A stretch of 64,000 bases of DNA from contig NZ_JAIGNM010000003.1 in the NCBI RefSeq assembly GCF_019711495.1, positions 124,001 to 188,000 of the forward strand. Direction: 5' to 3'. The notes below the pieces were generated by a model, which ran no database searches, was not told the DNA's origin, and worked only from the letters and a program-made list of their open reading frames with translations. Shown one piece after another: positions 55,401-61,825 of the stretch. The stretch is from Qipengyuania xiamenensis (GTDB lineage Bacteria; Pseudomonadota; Alphaproteobacteria; Sphingomonadales; Sphingomonadaceae). Every line of letters begins with the position of its first letter. Position 1 is the stretch's first letter. Position numbers and translations under genes: made by a program.

Positions 55401-57860
55401 GGTGTCGCCTGCCGAACCCGAGCCGTTGGCGCCGGTGTAGGACGTGACGGTCGCGCCGTCGGCGCCCTGCGTATCGTTGTCGAGGACATTGCCGCCGACC
55501 GGACCGTATTCACCGGCTGCGATGCCGTTGGCATCGTCTTCAGCCGAGGGATTGTCGTCGACAATCGTGATGACGATGGTGGTCTGATCCGTATCGCCGT
55601 CGCTGTCGGTGACGACCATGGTGAAGGTATCGCTGTCGGGATCCGAAAGCGTGTTGTCGGTCAGCTCGTAGGTGTAGGTATAGTCCGAACCCGAGCCGGT
55701 TACGGTGAGCACGCCGCGCGCCGTGGTCACGGTGCCGCCGCCGGTCACATCGACGCCATTGATGACGAGCGATGCGACGGTGTCACCGCCGGTATTCAGG
55801 TTGAAGACGCCGCCGGTGAACTCGCTGTCGCTGGCTTCGTCGGAACCTGCCGGTTCGCTGCCGCGCGCACCCAGGCCCGCTTCATAGACAATGTCCGCGC
55901 CTTCGATGGTGATTTCGGGCGTGGAATCGGGAAGCAGGGTGATCGTGACCGTGGCGGTCGAAACGTCGCCGTCGCCATCCGTGATCGAGTAGTCGAAGGT
56001 TACGGTGCCTTCTTCACCCGGTGCAGGCGTATAGGTGAAGGTGCCGTCGCCATTGTAGGTGACAGTGCCGTTGCCGCTGAGCGTACCGTCGACCAGTGCG
56101 ATCGCGTCGAGTTGGACCGAGTCGGCGCCCTGTACGTCGTTGGTGAAGACATCGACCGTAACGGGAGCGTCTTCGCTGTCCTGCGTTTCGCTGTCGTCAT
56201 TCGCGGTCGGCACGTCGTCGGTGACCGAGATGGTGAAGGTGCCGGTGGCGGTATCGCCATCGAGGTCGGTCACGGTCAGGTCGACATCATAGGAAACGTC
56301 GTCGCCCGAGGTGTTGTCTTCGAGCGTGTATTCATAGGTGATCGTGCCGGCGACCGGGTCGTAGCCGGTGATCGTCAGCGTACCCTCGCCCACGTCGAAA
56401 GTCTGGCCGGGGCCGGTGACTTCAACGCCGTTGATTTCCACGCTGGCAACGCCGTCGGGCGATACGAAAGAGATCGTACCCGCAACGGTTTCGCTGTCAG
56501 CCGATTCGTCCGAACCTTCCGATTCGCCGGTGCGTGCGGGAAGACCCGCTTCGTCGACGAGCGTTTCAGCATCGCCGCTCGGCAGGCGGGTGATATCAGG
56601 CGTGCTGTCACCGATATTGATGGTCAGGGTCGCCGTGGCGGTGCTGCCGTCTGCATCGGTGAGCGTGTAGGTGAATTCGTCCGAGACGCCGCCCGGGGCA
56701 TCGTCGAAACGGGTGTAGGTGTAGCTGCCGTCGGCTTCGAGGGTCAGCGTGCCGTATTCACCGTCGATGCTGTCGCCAGCCGAACCCGAACCCCCTGCGC
56801 CGCTGAAGTCGGTGACTTCTGCGCCGTCGGCACCTTCTTCGTCGGCGCCCGCTGCGCCCGTATCGGTGCCCGCGCCGGTCATGACGTTGCCGTCGATCGG
56901 TCCGTAGGTGCCGGCATCGACACTGTCGACATCATCATTGGCGATCGGCGCATCGTCGATCACCTGGATCAGCAGGCTCGCATCAGCGCTGTCGCCGTCG
57001 ACATCGACGACGGTCATGGTGAAGAAGCCATCGACGGTACCGCCGACGAGGTTGTCCTCGAGCGTGTAGGAGAAGCCGATCTCACCATTTTCCAGATCGA
57101 TGCTGGTGATGGTCAGCGTACCGTCGTCGCTGGTGAAGGTCTGGCCGACAGCCGTGATTTCGACGCCGTTGATCAGGACTGCCGAGACGCCGTCGGGCGC
57201 TTCGAAGACGATGGTACCGGTAGCCGTTTCGGCGTTGGTCTCGTCACGCGTACCTGCGGTTTCGTCGATACCGTCAACGGTACGAGCCGGCAGGCCGGCT
57301 TCGTCTACGGTAGCGATGGCGTTGATGACGCCGACGGGATTGTCGGGCGTCTCGATCACGATCACCGGATCTTCGTTCACGTTGTAGGGAATGACTTCCT
57401 TTTCTTCGGGCTGCGGGAACTGCAGCTCGGTGTAAGGAAGGAGGTCGCCGAGGCCGTAGGCATCCTGGATGTTGCCCGGATCGACTTCGAAGTTACCGCC
57501 CGAGCTCTGCGGGTCGCCGGCAGCAGGCTGCGGCTCGTTTCCGGTCAGCAGGGCTGCGAGGTTGGCGGCGGGAACGGTGACGCCGTCGACAACGATCTGC
57601 GGGACGATGATGGCGCCTTCGGGGATGACCACCCGGCTGCCGTCTTCGAGGATCAGGACAAGGTCACGTCCCTCTGCGCGCAGATTGTCGAGCGAGGCCC
57701 CTTCGGGAAGCACGACGACGCCGTTGGCGTCGGGCTGGAGAATGATATCGCCGCGCGAGCTGGGCTGCGCCTGGCTGGCATTGCCCTGCATCTGCTCATC
57801 GGAACCTTCGGTGCCAGCCTGGGCATCGGAGAAGTCGTTGCGCGATTCGAAGCTATCCAT
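46449..57860 (-). CDS. Giant type I-secreted surface adhesin (LapA/BapA-like, 3803 residues)
   Basis: A very large, acidic, repeat-rich adhesin. Residues 1-160 form a LapA-like retention module (hydrophobic VLPEG/VIPEG repeats) with the tetrapeptide PAAG at 112-115, a predicted LapG site. Residues about 170-1750 hold several modules starting with VDEAGLPAR-type motifs, alternating with cadherin/VCBS-like domains (DDVPTANDD, YTITDGDGD). Residues 1756-2966 are seven tandem 171-184-residue repeats. More VCBS-like domains and a globular region follow, then an Ala/Glu-rich tail. I see no RTX nonapeptides, no cysteine and about three lysines. It is first in an operon with its OmpA, TolC, ABC, hydrolase and adaptor genes. 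The long open frames on the opposite strand are artefacts. Confidence 0.95.
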   Translation of the reverse strand: MDSFESRNDFSDAQAGTEGSDEQMQGNASQAQPSSRGDIILQPDANGVVVLPEGASLDNLRAEGRDLVLILEDGSRVVIPEGAIIVPQIVVDGVTVPAANLAALLTGNEPQPAAGDPQSSGGNFEVDPGNIQDAYGLGDLLPYTELQFPQPEEKEVIPYNVNEDPVIVIETPDNPVGVINAIATVDEAGLPARTVDGIDETAGTRDETNAETATGTIVFEAPDGVSAVLINGVEITAVGQTFTSDDGTLTITSIDLENGEIGFSYTLEDNLVGGTVDGFFTMTVVDVDGDSADASLLIQVIDDAPIANDDVDSVDAGTYGPIDGNVMTGAGTDTGAAGADEEGADGAEVTDFSGAGGSGSAGDSIDGEYGTLTLEADGSYTYTRFDDAPGGVSDEFTYTLTDADGSTATATLTINIGDSTPDITRLPSGDAETLVDEAGLPARTGESEGSDESADSETVAGTISFVSPDGVASVEINGVEVTGPGQTFDVGEGTLTITGYDPVAGTITYEYTLEDNTSGDDVSYDVDLTVTDLDGDTATGTFTISVTDDVPTANDDSETQDSEDAPVTVDVFTNDVQGADSVQLDAIALVDGTLSGNGTVTYNGDGTFTYTPAPGEEGTVTFDYSITDGDGDVSTATVTITLLPDSTPEITIEGADIVYEAGLGARGSEPAGSDEASDSEFTGGVFNLNTGGDTVASLVINGVDVTGGGTVTTARGVLTVTGSGSDYTYTYELTDNTLSDPDSDTFTMVVTDSDGDTDQTTIVITIVDDNPSAEDDANGIAAGEYGPVGGNVLDNDTQGADGATVTSYTGANGSGSAGDTIQGEYGTLTIEADGSYTYTRDAGTEGGVTDTFSYIITDGDGDTATANLVITIADSPVVLDLPVAGEDGTLVDEAGLPAGSDAASDSEFTSGTFTYDAPDGPASVTIDGVAVTSVGQTFTGSFGTLTITSIADGVIGYTYELTTNTSGDNTFDSFAVVVTDQDGDTSSGDLEIAIIDDVPTAVADTDSVTEDGPLTADGNVITDAEANGDNGADTQGADGASVTGVAFGATDGTVGSSLDGMYGSLVLNADGSYTYTLDNTNPLVQGLDSTESLTEVFTYTITDGDGDPSTTTLTITINGDDDIVTINGLDLQTPELTVDEDDLADGSSPDAGALTQAGSFTVDSPDGLSVLTVGGTQVWGGGETYPITITGDYGAVRITAVDVATDANGDVVAATVSYEYVLSDNTLDHSVSGEDSLVDSFDVVATDTDGSNDTASLDIEVIDDVPTANDDSADQAVENDPIVIDALDNDVFGADGVDTSNIASVSVTTQGTQGTVTYDPDTGLFTYTPAPGAGSNGQLTDSFTYTIVDNDGDSSTATVTVNLLPDSEPTGGTVTATVDDDGLAGGNPDSVTGDLDANVGDDPADTSEASFTGSLTFDVGNDGPATITFDPSLDGTTAMLGSEMVTFTLNGNLLTASSGRGDIFTVELTDAQTGAYTVTLLQNVLHTAGNDENDAFASIGFIVIDSEGDTVGTTLDITFDDDAPTATDNTNSVTEGDTVTGNILTDDDGFGVDANGADGSLTILSVSGTGGADNGAPFVVTGTYGELTVNADGSYSYESFANATNADVSDVFTYQIVDADGDVAEATLEIDITNVAGAVEDNGATVNEAGLDIGSDPTSDSEFGSGQITVTNASGTFTYVLVSPATGTYGTLTLDPDTGAYTYELTTNVDGDSLVPSQGGDNGANTVTGQESFDYEVYDDLGNLIGTGTIDVNIIDDVPSIDASVVDGNAVTLTTQDADTVGGTDTDVSTADFGGAFSIDSSDYGADGAGSIAWTYSLNVENSVSGLTSDGVAIELSMNGDVVEGRANGVLVFTLEVNDATGVVTLTQYEEIDHALPGDSSNYDAQLAVLGDGLVTLSGTATIVDGDGDIADETVVLDLGGNVRFADDGPVIDAAVTDGDAVTLTTFDAETVGGTSVDVSVADFGGAFSIASSDYGADGAGSIAWDYSLVINNATSGLTSDGVPVTLSMNGDVVEGRANGTLVFTVAIDDTTGVVTLTQYEEIDHDLPGSDSNYDSQLEALANGVLSISGTATITDGDGDTAEETVLLDLGGNIRFADDGPSIDASVTDGDAVTLTTQDADTVGGTDTDVSTADFGGAFSIDSSDYGADGAGSIAWDYGLSVVSSASGLTSDGVAIELSMNGDVVEGRANGVLVFTLEVNDTTGVVTLTQYEEIDHDLPGDSSNYDAQLEVLGTGLVNLTGTATITDGDGDTAEETVVLDLGGNVRFADDGPAIDATVTDGDAVTLTTFDAETVGGTSVDVSVGDFGGAFSVASSDYGADGAGSIAWDYSLVIDNATSSLTSDGVPVELSMNGDVVEGRANGVLVFTVAVDDTTGVVTLTQYEEIDHDLPGASSNYDSQLEALADGVLSLSGTATITDGDGDTAEETVVLDLGGNIRFADDGPAIDATVTDGDAVMLTTFDAGTVGGTSVDVSVADFGGAFSIASSDYGADGAGSIAWDYSLVIDNATSGLTSDGVAVTLSMNGDVVEGRANGTLVFTVAIDDTTGVVTLTQYEEIDHDLPGSDSNYDSQLEALANGVLSISGTATITDGDGDTAEETVVLDLGGNIRFADDGPSIDASVTDGDAVTLTTQDADTEDANFDVDVSTANFGGAFTVASSDYGADGAGSIAWEFSLSIVGSSGVNSGLTQNGVAIYLYDVAGEIIGSTQTPGGGVIDGTNIVFSLDVDASTGEVTLVQYQEIDHSLPGDSSNYDAQLEVLGTGLVNLTGTATITDGDGDTAEETVVLDLGGNVRFADDGPAIDAAVTDGDVITLTTQDADTEGAASDTDVSTANFGGAFSIASSDYGADGAGSTAWSYSLVIDNAVSGLTSGGNPITLSMNGSEVEGFANGVLVFSVSVDASTGEVTLTQYEAIDHDLPGDSSNYDSQLAVLADGVLSLSGTATITDGDGDTASETVVLDLGGNIRFADDGPIAVADTNTMTEDTASVVGNVIVTNADDFGADGAGNPAVTAISGFGGAGTVGGSTTGEFGTLTLNADGTYTYALNNASVQYLNDGDSETDTFTYTIIDSDGDTSTTTLTITITGSNDAPVLTPDGVFVSEEGFLANGNPDDVGTPSDNTNNAVASGQIGITDVDNSTFTVTMGIPTTPGLTSNGLPVTWQLSPDGQALVGSTTEGNVILIGIDNTGAYTVNLVGPVDHSNTSVEDILGFSIPVSVNDGTTTTTLNGGITVVIEDDSPIIGDMTPDSVTVGNFDNATGTGTFDYSPGGDGHGEFQITYTGTPIDGLTYTLTQLDNDNDGQNDGAILTASANGTDVYTLEVDVDGNYTYTLLAPDTGSTESISLLNLSAGGPGFRELEDDPATALDEDGRIEFSSNGNGVNASTQGFGVSNQWTDPTEFFTMEFHVPGNLGVDDDPETDADILTGIMLNVQQVRSGPVDFRWTVTRYNDDGTVAETETGIITITSAGDLVIPTTISFSELTMENIDTSGSVRFRADVTVERSILPQDLTLDFDISATDNDGDTTSVSDLSIFIDADITSAATIKVLDDTLMADAEVIDMAMFASASTAQQDGSRMMARATETTAIAASAAAFAMPTIEAGFEQDFGETASAGDLMVNFEFAAAPTLEAPEMPEGYAIAFDGRVELDAGAGQDIAMANILGNGGDFQAAMGDAVAAPDMGGFEYAAADEGFAAMPSAFEGLAIGDTGSTMEALLMLEANAPAADAAELADAGKALGEAVAELAAEAQVDDVVAHFAANDTGAGNGDAISVPVEGLLDGMIGNDLPFHTVGIAQTDQTDEAALVAALA
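48963..52595 (-). repeat. Seven tandem 513-bp repeats within the adhesin gene
   Basis: Repeat units begin (minus strand, at the DD-x-P-x-I-D-A motif) at 52595, 52082, 51569, 51056, 50543, 50030 and 49478, ending at 48963. Units 1-5 are exactly 513 bp (171 residues). Unit 6 is 552 bp, with an inserted segment near GEIIGSTQTPGGG. Unit 7 is 516 bp. Units share long near-identical stretches such as SSDYGADGAGSIAWDYSL, MNGDVVEGRANG and TLTQYEEIDH. Their openings alternate between a QDADTVGGTDTDVST type and a FDAETVGGTSVDVSV type. Confidence 0.93.
57516..57527 (-). other. Predicted LapG cleavage site (PAAG) in the adhesin
   Basis: Codons 112-115 of the adhesin, CCT GCT GCC GGC on the minus strand, encode PAAG. 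LapG-type proteases cut between the alanines of a T/A/P-A-A-G tetrapeptide located roughly 80-150 residues from the adhesin N-terminus. Position, sequence and the neighbouring lapG gene agree. A second PAA at residues 97-99 is followed by Asn, not Gly. Confidence 0.75.
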
Positions 57861-58110
57861 GTCTTCCGTCCTTACTATTGCCGGGCGGTCAGCGGTTTCC
57901 CCCTGGCCGAGCGGACAAGTCCGAAAGCATCTGCCACGTCAGGTGGCGTCTGGCTGATCGCGCGAATGGAAATGCCCCCCTCGCCTGCGATCCTTCCGTC
58001 ATGTCCGCGACCCGGCTTCAATTGTCTCCATCCCACAGACGAATCGCGTCTGTAGTCGGATGAGCCGTTGCATAGAAAGAAACCACTACTTCGGGGCGCA
58101 TGCAAACCAA

Positions 58111-58125
58111 TTAACTGTTGTTTAC
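58111..58125. promoter_or_regulatory. CtrA-like box (TTAA-N7-TTAC)
   Basis: TTAACTGTTGTTTAC matches the CtrA full-site pattern TTAA-N7-TTAA at seven of eight fixed positions. It lies 251 bases upstream of the adhesin start in an A/T-rich patch. Confidence 0.4.
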
Positions 58126-58160
58126 CCCTTTGCGCAAAACCGACCTGTCCAAAAGAGCCA

Positions 58161-58175
58161 TTAAATCTCCATTAG
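58161..58175. promoter_or_regulatory. CtrA-like box (TTAA-N7-TTAG)
   Basis: TTAAATCTCCATTAG again matches TTAA-N7-TTAA at seven of eight positions and lies 50 bases from the previous box, in the same shared control region. Confidence 0.35.
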
Positions 58176-58576
58176 AACGTTGTTTTTATGGGATAACTGC
58201 GAATGGTCCAGAATTGGGACAAGGCAGAAGCAATTGGCGTCGATCGCCGCCGGATAGTGCCGTGGCGAAAATTGTGAGCGTTAACGGTATTCCCGCCCCA
58301 CGACCTGCCTGCTGGATCATGGCCCGTTTACAGACGATCGAGCTGGTCACCGGATGTCGGCCTGGCGAGGCCGGTGCGGTCCCGCGAATCGGTGATTCGA
58401 GGAAAAATCAGGGGGATACGATAAGCCGATTCGCGTGCGCCATGCACACCGCCCCTCCCCCATAGGGAATCCCGCGCGCACTCCTTTCGCGGCGGCGCCA
58501 GTGAATCACCTGCATGACCGGCTCGACGAATTGAGCGGCAGCTGCGACGATTCGCGCAGAACAATTCTCGAAGCCT

Positions 58577-58591
58577 TTAAGAATTAACCAG
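58577..58591 (+). promoter_or_regulatory. CtrA-like half-sites upstream of flp
   Basis: TTAAGAATTAACCAG contains TTAA followed by TTAACCAG, close to the TTAACCAT half-site of CtrA. It lies about 280 bases before the flp pilin start. Pilin genes are known CtrA targets in Caulobacter; the spacing here is not canonical. Confidence 0.35.
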
Positions 58592-58870
58592 TTCTATTAT
58601 TATTTTGTGGGTTGTAAGCCCCTGATTTTCCGAGAAACTGCATTATCGTTGCAAGAAAGTTGACCGGAAGGCCCGTTTCGGTGACTCTTCAATGGCTTCG
58701 AAGGGAGCCAGCGTGCAAGGACCGGCGCAAGGCCGGATACAATAATCGGGCCGCGCCGGTTCCACACAAACCCCCTTCGAGCGGTCAGTCGGAAATAGAT
58801 GCCGGCGACCTTGTTGAAAAATCGGACATTCCCTTCGGGGGACGTCTATTTAGACTTGGGGTAATACATC

Positions 58871-59050
58871 ATGTTCAAAGCTTTTCTTCGTGACGAATCG
58901 GGCGCTTCGGCTGCCGAATACGCTCTGATCCTCGCCATCGTTGGCGCTGGCATCGCCGGTGCAGCTTTTGCTCTCGGCACCGCCATCGACGGCGAAATGG
59001 AAGCAGCAGCTGACTGCATCGACGGCACCACTCCTGCCGCCAGCTGCTAA
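58871..59050 (+). CDS. flp: Flp/Fap-type type IVb pilin
   Basis: The major pilin of the Tad pilus: 59 residues, MFKAFLRDESGASAAEYALI onward. The short basic leader ends in Gly, and processing by a TadV/CpaA-type peptidase would give a mature N-terminus ASAAEYALIL with the conserved Glu5-Tyr6. The hydrophobic helix continues to about residue 42. The tail ADCIDGTTPAASC contains two cysteines that could form a disulfide, which is uncommon among short Flp pilins. The start is preceded by TTGGGGTAA. A terminator follows. Confidence 0.93.
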   Translation: MFKAFLRDESGASAAEYALILAIVGAGIAGAAFALGTAIDGEMEAAADCIDGTTPAASC

Positions 59051-59063
59051 TCGCAGTGCAATG

Positions 59064-59102
59064 ACCGCCTCCGTCCCGAACTGGGCCGGGGGCGGTTTTT
59101 TA
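59064..59102 (+). terminator. Rho-independent terminator after flp
   Basis: ACCGCC pairs with GGCGGT around an inner GC-rich imperfect stem, followed by TTTTTT. It separates the abundant pilin transcript from the cpaB operon. Confidence 0.85.
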
Positions 59103-59187
59103 CAATGCAACAATCGTTAAATTTGTTGTATACGGGGAATCAGGAGTGGTGATTGATCACTCTGGTTTCTAATTGGGGGGAAGTAAG

Positions 59188-60096
59188 ATGCGGGGGCGTA
59201 ATCTTATAATCCTGGGCATCGCCATCGTGGCCGGCCTTTTTGCCGTCTACCTTGCCAATGTCTATTTCAGCAGTGCCGAAGAGCGTCAAGAACGCCTTGC
59301 CGAACAAGGGCAAATGGCACGCATCGCCGTAGCGACCCAAGACCTTGCTTTCGGCCAGCAGATTACGGACACGAATACGCGACTGGTCAACTGGCCGGCC
59401 AGCTCGGTCCCGGTCGGTTCTTTCACGAGCATTGAGGAAGCCACATCTGGTGGCCGCGTGGCGCTGCGCCCGATCACCGTCGGAGAACCGATACTTGCCA
59501 GCAAGGTCAGCGGCGACAATGGGCGCGCGACACTTGCATCCAACCTTCCTGAAGATATGCGCGCAGTCGCAATTCCGGTGAACAATGTTGCCGGGGTGGG
59601 CGGCTTCGTGAGACCGGGCGATGTCGTCGACGTCCTGCATACTCGCCAAATTCCAGGCGAAGGATCGCAGCCGACCGACAAGATGACCACCGTCGTGCTT
59701 GAAAATGTGCTCGTCTTGGCGGCGGACCTGATCGCGGACGAGAACCAGACGGCTCCGGCCATTTCGCAGACCGCGACTCTTCAGACCGATCTTTATGGCG
59801 CTCAGAAACTGGCGCTTGCCCGCGAGGTCGGCACATTCACCCTGGCGCTTCGCAACGTCGAAAACCAGACGGTCGGAGGCACCGAAACGGTCGTCACCAA
59901 CGATCTCGGCGGCGCCGGGCGCAGGATCTACGGCACGCGCTCAACGGCCAGCATCCGTGATGCAGGCGGCGACGTTCCGTACACACGCCCCTCATCGCCC
60001 CGCGCCACCGTCGCTGCGGCGCCCCGTCGCCCGCGCGGCCCGACCATGAGCGTTGTGCGTGGCACCGAGGCCGAAACATATGAAGTGGAGCGTTAA
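59188..60096 (+). CDS. cpaB: Tad pilus assembly protein CpaB (RcpC)
   Basis: A 302-residue periplasmic protein with an N-terminal membrane anchor (NLIILGIAIVAGLFAVYLANVYF). A SAF domain follows (IAVATQDLAFGQQITDTNTR; GRVALRPITVGEPIL), then the RcpC/CpaB domain (MRAVAIPVNNVAGVGGFVRP GDVVDVL, quoted in part). The Arg/Pro-rich tail is disordered. CpaB helps place or gate the CpaC secretin. The start at 59188 follows GGGGGGAAG; an in-frame ATG five codons earlier is less well placed. One base separates its stop from the cpaC start. Confidence 0.94.
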   Translation: MRGRNLIILGIAIVAGLFAVYLANVYFSSAEERQERLAEQGQMARIAVATQDLAFGQQITDTNTRLVNWPASSVPVGSFTSIEEATSGGRVALRPITVGEPILASKVSGDNGRATLASNLPEDMRAVAIPVNNVAGVGGFVRPGDVVDVLHTRQIPGEGSQPTDKMTTVVLENVLVLAADLIADENQTAPAISQTATLQTDLYGAQKLALAREVGTFTLALRNVENQTVGGTETVVTNDLGGAGRRIYGTRSTASIRDAGGDVPYTRPSSPRATVAAAPRRPRGPTMSVVRGTEAETYEVER

Positions 60097-60097
60097 G

Positions 60098-61540
60098 ATG
60101 GCTAAATTCAACAAGCCGCTCGCCGCGCTCGCGCTGGCGGTTGCCGGCACCACGCTGGCGCCCGTTGCCGCACAGGCACAGGTCCATAGCCAGGACGGCA
60201 TGTCGATGCACGCCGGCACGGTTGAGATTGCGGTCAATAAGAGCCAGGTGCTCACGGCCGACACTACGATCGACCGCGCCATGATCGGCAATGACGAAAT
60301 TGCCGACATTCTGCCCGTGTCTTCCAACTCGGTATACGTCCTGGGCAAGGATGTAGGCACGACGTCGCTTACCCTTTACGATCGTTCCAACCGCGTGATC
60401 GCAGTGATGGACATTTCGGTCGGGCCCGATGTCGCCGGATTGCGCGACCAGATGGAACAGCTGATGCCCGGCCAGCCGGTGCAGACGCGCGTTTCCAACG
60501 GTGCGATCGTCCTTTCCGGTACTGTCAGCGATGCAGGCGTGGCAGACCGCGCGGTCCAGCTTGCCCGCGCTTATGCTCCGGAAGACAAGATCGTGAACCT
60601 CATGACACTCGGCGGAAGCCAGCAGGTCATGCTCGAGGTGCGCTTTGCAGAAGTTTCGCGAAACATCGGCAAGGACTTGGGCGTTCGCAGCTTCCTCAAC
60701 GATAACGACGGCTTCATCGGAGCTATCGGCAACGGCGCTGGCACGATCCAGAACGGGGTGGAGCTCGATGCAGTCTCCGGTTCGTTTGGTGTGTTGCGTA
60801 ACATCTTCGGCGACTTCCTCGGCACCGGCCTCGACATCGACGCCACGATCAGCGCGCTCGAGGAAAAGGGTCTGGCCAAGACACTCGCGGAGCCGACTCT
60901 GGTCGCGCTTTCGGGTGAACGGGCATCGTTCCTAGCAGGTGGTGAATTCCCAATCCCCGTCGTCCAGAGCGGCGGCAACGGTGGGACTGACGGAAACAAC
61001 GCTGTTACGGTCGAGTTCAAGCCCTTCGGTGTGAGCCTCGGCTTCACACCGACCGTGCTCTCGGACAAGGTCATCAACCTGATCGTCGAGCCGGAAGTCT
61101 CGGCCATCGACCCGACCGCCTCGATCACATTGAACGGTCTTCGGATCCCGGGTCTCCAAACCCGCCGTGCCAGCACGGTGCTGGAACTGCGCGACGGTGA
61201 GAGCTTCGCCATCGCCGGCCTCTTGCAACAGGACTTCAAGACAACGGTCAACCAGGTCCCGCTGCTGGGTTCGATTCCGATCATCGGCACGCTGTTCCGC
61301 TCGACCTCCTTCCAGAAGGGCGAGACCGAGCTACTGATCATCGTAACGCCGCGCCTCGTCGCGCCGATCAAGCCGGAGCAGGTCCGTCTGCCGACCGACA
61401 GGATCTACGACCCGAGCGAGGCTGACGTCCTCATTCTCGACGGCGAGGCTTACAAGCCGCGCCCGATGGAGCCGATCACGGGCACGGTGCCCGCCGATGC
61501 GGAAACTCCCGCAACCGGAGGAAGCGACTATGAATACTGA
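60098..61540 (+). CDS. cpaC: Tad pilus secretin CpaC (RcpA)
   Basis: A 480-residue outer-membrane secretin with the signal peptide MAKFNKPLAALALAVAGTTL..QAQ. The N-terminal pilus-secretin domain (VEIAVNKSQVLTADTTIDRA; VYVLGKDVGTTSLTLYD) and a BON-like segment (GAIVLSGTVSDAGVADRAVQ) lead to the secretin core (LEVRFAEVSRNIGKDLGV; LAEPTLVALSGERASFLAGG). The C-terminal motif VPLLGSIPIIGTLFRSTSFQ is diagnostic. The start at 60098 is chosen for the signal peptide. It overlaps the following lipoprotein gene by 11 bases. Confidence 0.96.
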   Translation: MAKFNKPLAALALAVAGTTLAPVAAQAQVHSQDGMSMHAGTVEIAVNKSQVLTADTTIDRAMIGNDEIADILPVSSNSVYVLGKDVGTTSLTLYDRSNRVIAVMDISVGPDVAGLRDQMEQLMPGQPVQTRVSNGAIVLSGTVSDAGVADRAVQLARAYAPEDKIVNLMTLGGSQQVMLEVRFAEVSRNIGKDLGVRSFLNDNDGFIGAIGNGAGTIQNGVELDAVSGSFGVLRNIFGDFLGTGLDIDATISALEEKGLAKTLAEPTLVALSGERASFLAGGEFPIPVVQSGGNGGTDGNNAVTVEFKPFGVSLGFTPTVLSDKVINLIVEPEVSAIDPTASITLNGLRIPGLQTRRASTVLELRDGESFAIAGLLQQDFKTTVNQVPLLGSIPIIGTLFRSTSFQKGETELLIIVTPRLVAPIKPEQVRLPTDRIYDPSEADVLILDGEAYKPRPMEPITGTVPADAETPATGGSDYEY

Positions 61541-61814
61541 GCGCACCCGCATCCTGCTGGCCAGCGCGGCCATTCTCTCCGCTTCGGCCTGCACGAACAA
61601 CGACGGCAGGCTCGACCTAACGCAGGGCGATCCGACTTGGGGCGATGCCAACCGCGCGACCATGGCAGCGCAGGTTATCGACCCTTCGCCTGAATACGAC
61701 ACGCCGATCCCGCCGACTTCCGCAGCCAATGCGGTCCGTGCAGCGGATGCCTATCGTGAAGGAAATGTCGAGCAACCCGAGCGCATCCGGACCACGGATG
61801 CCGGTCCAGACTAA
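61530..61814 (+). CDS. Small lipoprotein of the Tad locus (cpaD position)
   Basis: A 94-residue protein with lipobox SASAC after MNTERTRILLASAAIL. The mature part has QGDPTWGDANRATMAAQVID, which resembles the conserved C-terminal motif of CpaD lipoproteins, and an acidic tail. CpaD is normally about 200 residues, so this is a reduced version or an unrelated pilot-like lipoprotein. The start at 61530 follows GGAGGAAG and overlaps the cpaC end. Its position between cpaC and the TadG-like gene supports a role in secretin assembly. Confidence 0.8.
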   Translation: MNTERTRILLASAAILSASACTNNDGRLDLTQGDPTWGDANRATMAAQVIDPSPEYDTPIPPTSAANAVRAADAYREGNVEQPERIRTTDAGPD

Positions 61815-61825
61815 GGGCATGAGTT

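Larger units (their letters stand above)
57861..58870. other. 1-kb intergenic region between adhesin operon and flp pilin
   Basis: It must contain the promoters for the minus-strand adhesin operon and the plus-strand pilin gene. Seen in it are a 7-base-pair hairpin ACAGACG/CGTCTGT (58035-58053) and GCCAC/GTGGC (57933-57947) in the presumed adhesin leader, CtrA-like boxes near 58111, 58161 and 58577, and a UUCG-loop-like CCCTTCGGGG close to the pilin start. A/T content rises at 58100-58200 and 58580-58640. Short open frames here lack ribosome-binding sites and coding character. I do not recognise a known c-di-GMP riboswitch. Confidence 0.6.

Noticed and set aside
46401..58055. Three very long plus-strand open frames (46401-49823, 50187-55016, 56112-58055)
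   Set aside because: They are exactly antisense to the adhesin gene. The Asp/Gly/Thr/Val-rich repeats use codons whose complements contain no stops, and the translations are Arg/Val/Ala-rich without any family motif.
57875..58105. 76-codon minus-strand frame just upstream of the adhesin
   Set aside because: No ribosome-binding site and no recognisable features; more likely part of the adhesin leader, although a small leader peptide cannot be excluded.
58118..58465. 115-codon plus-strand frame in the intergenic region
   Set aside because: No ribosome-binding site, mixed composition without protein-like pattern, and it crosses the CtrA-like boxes.
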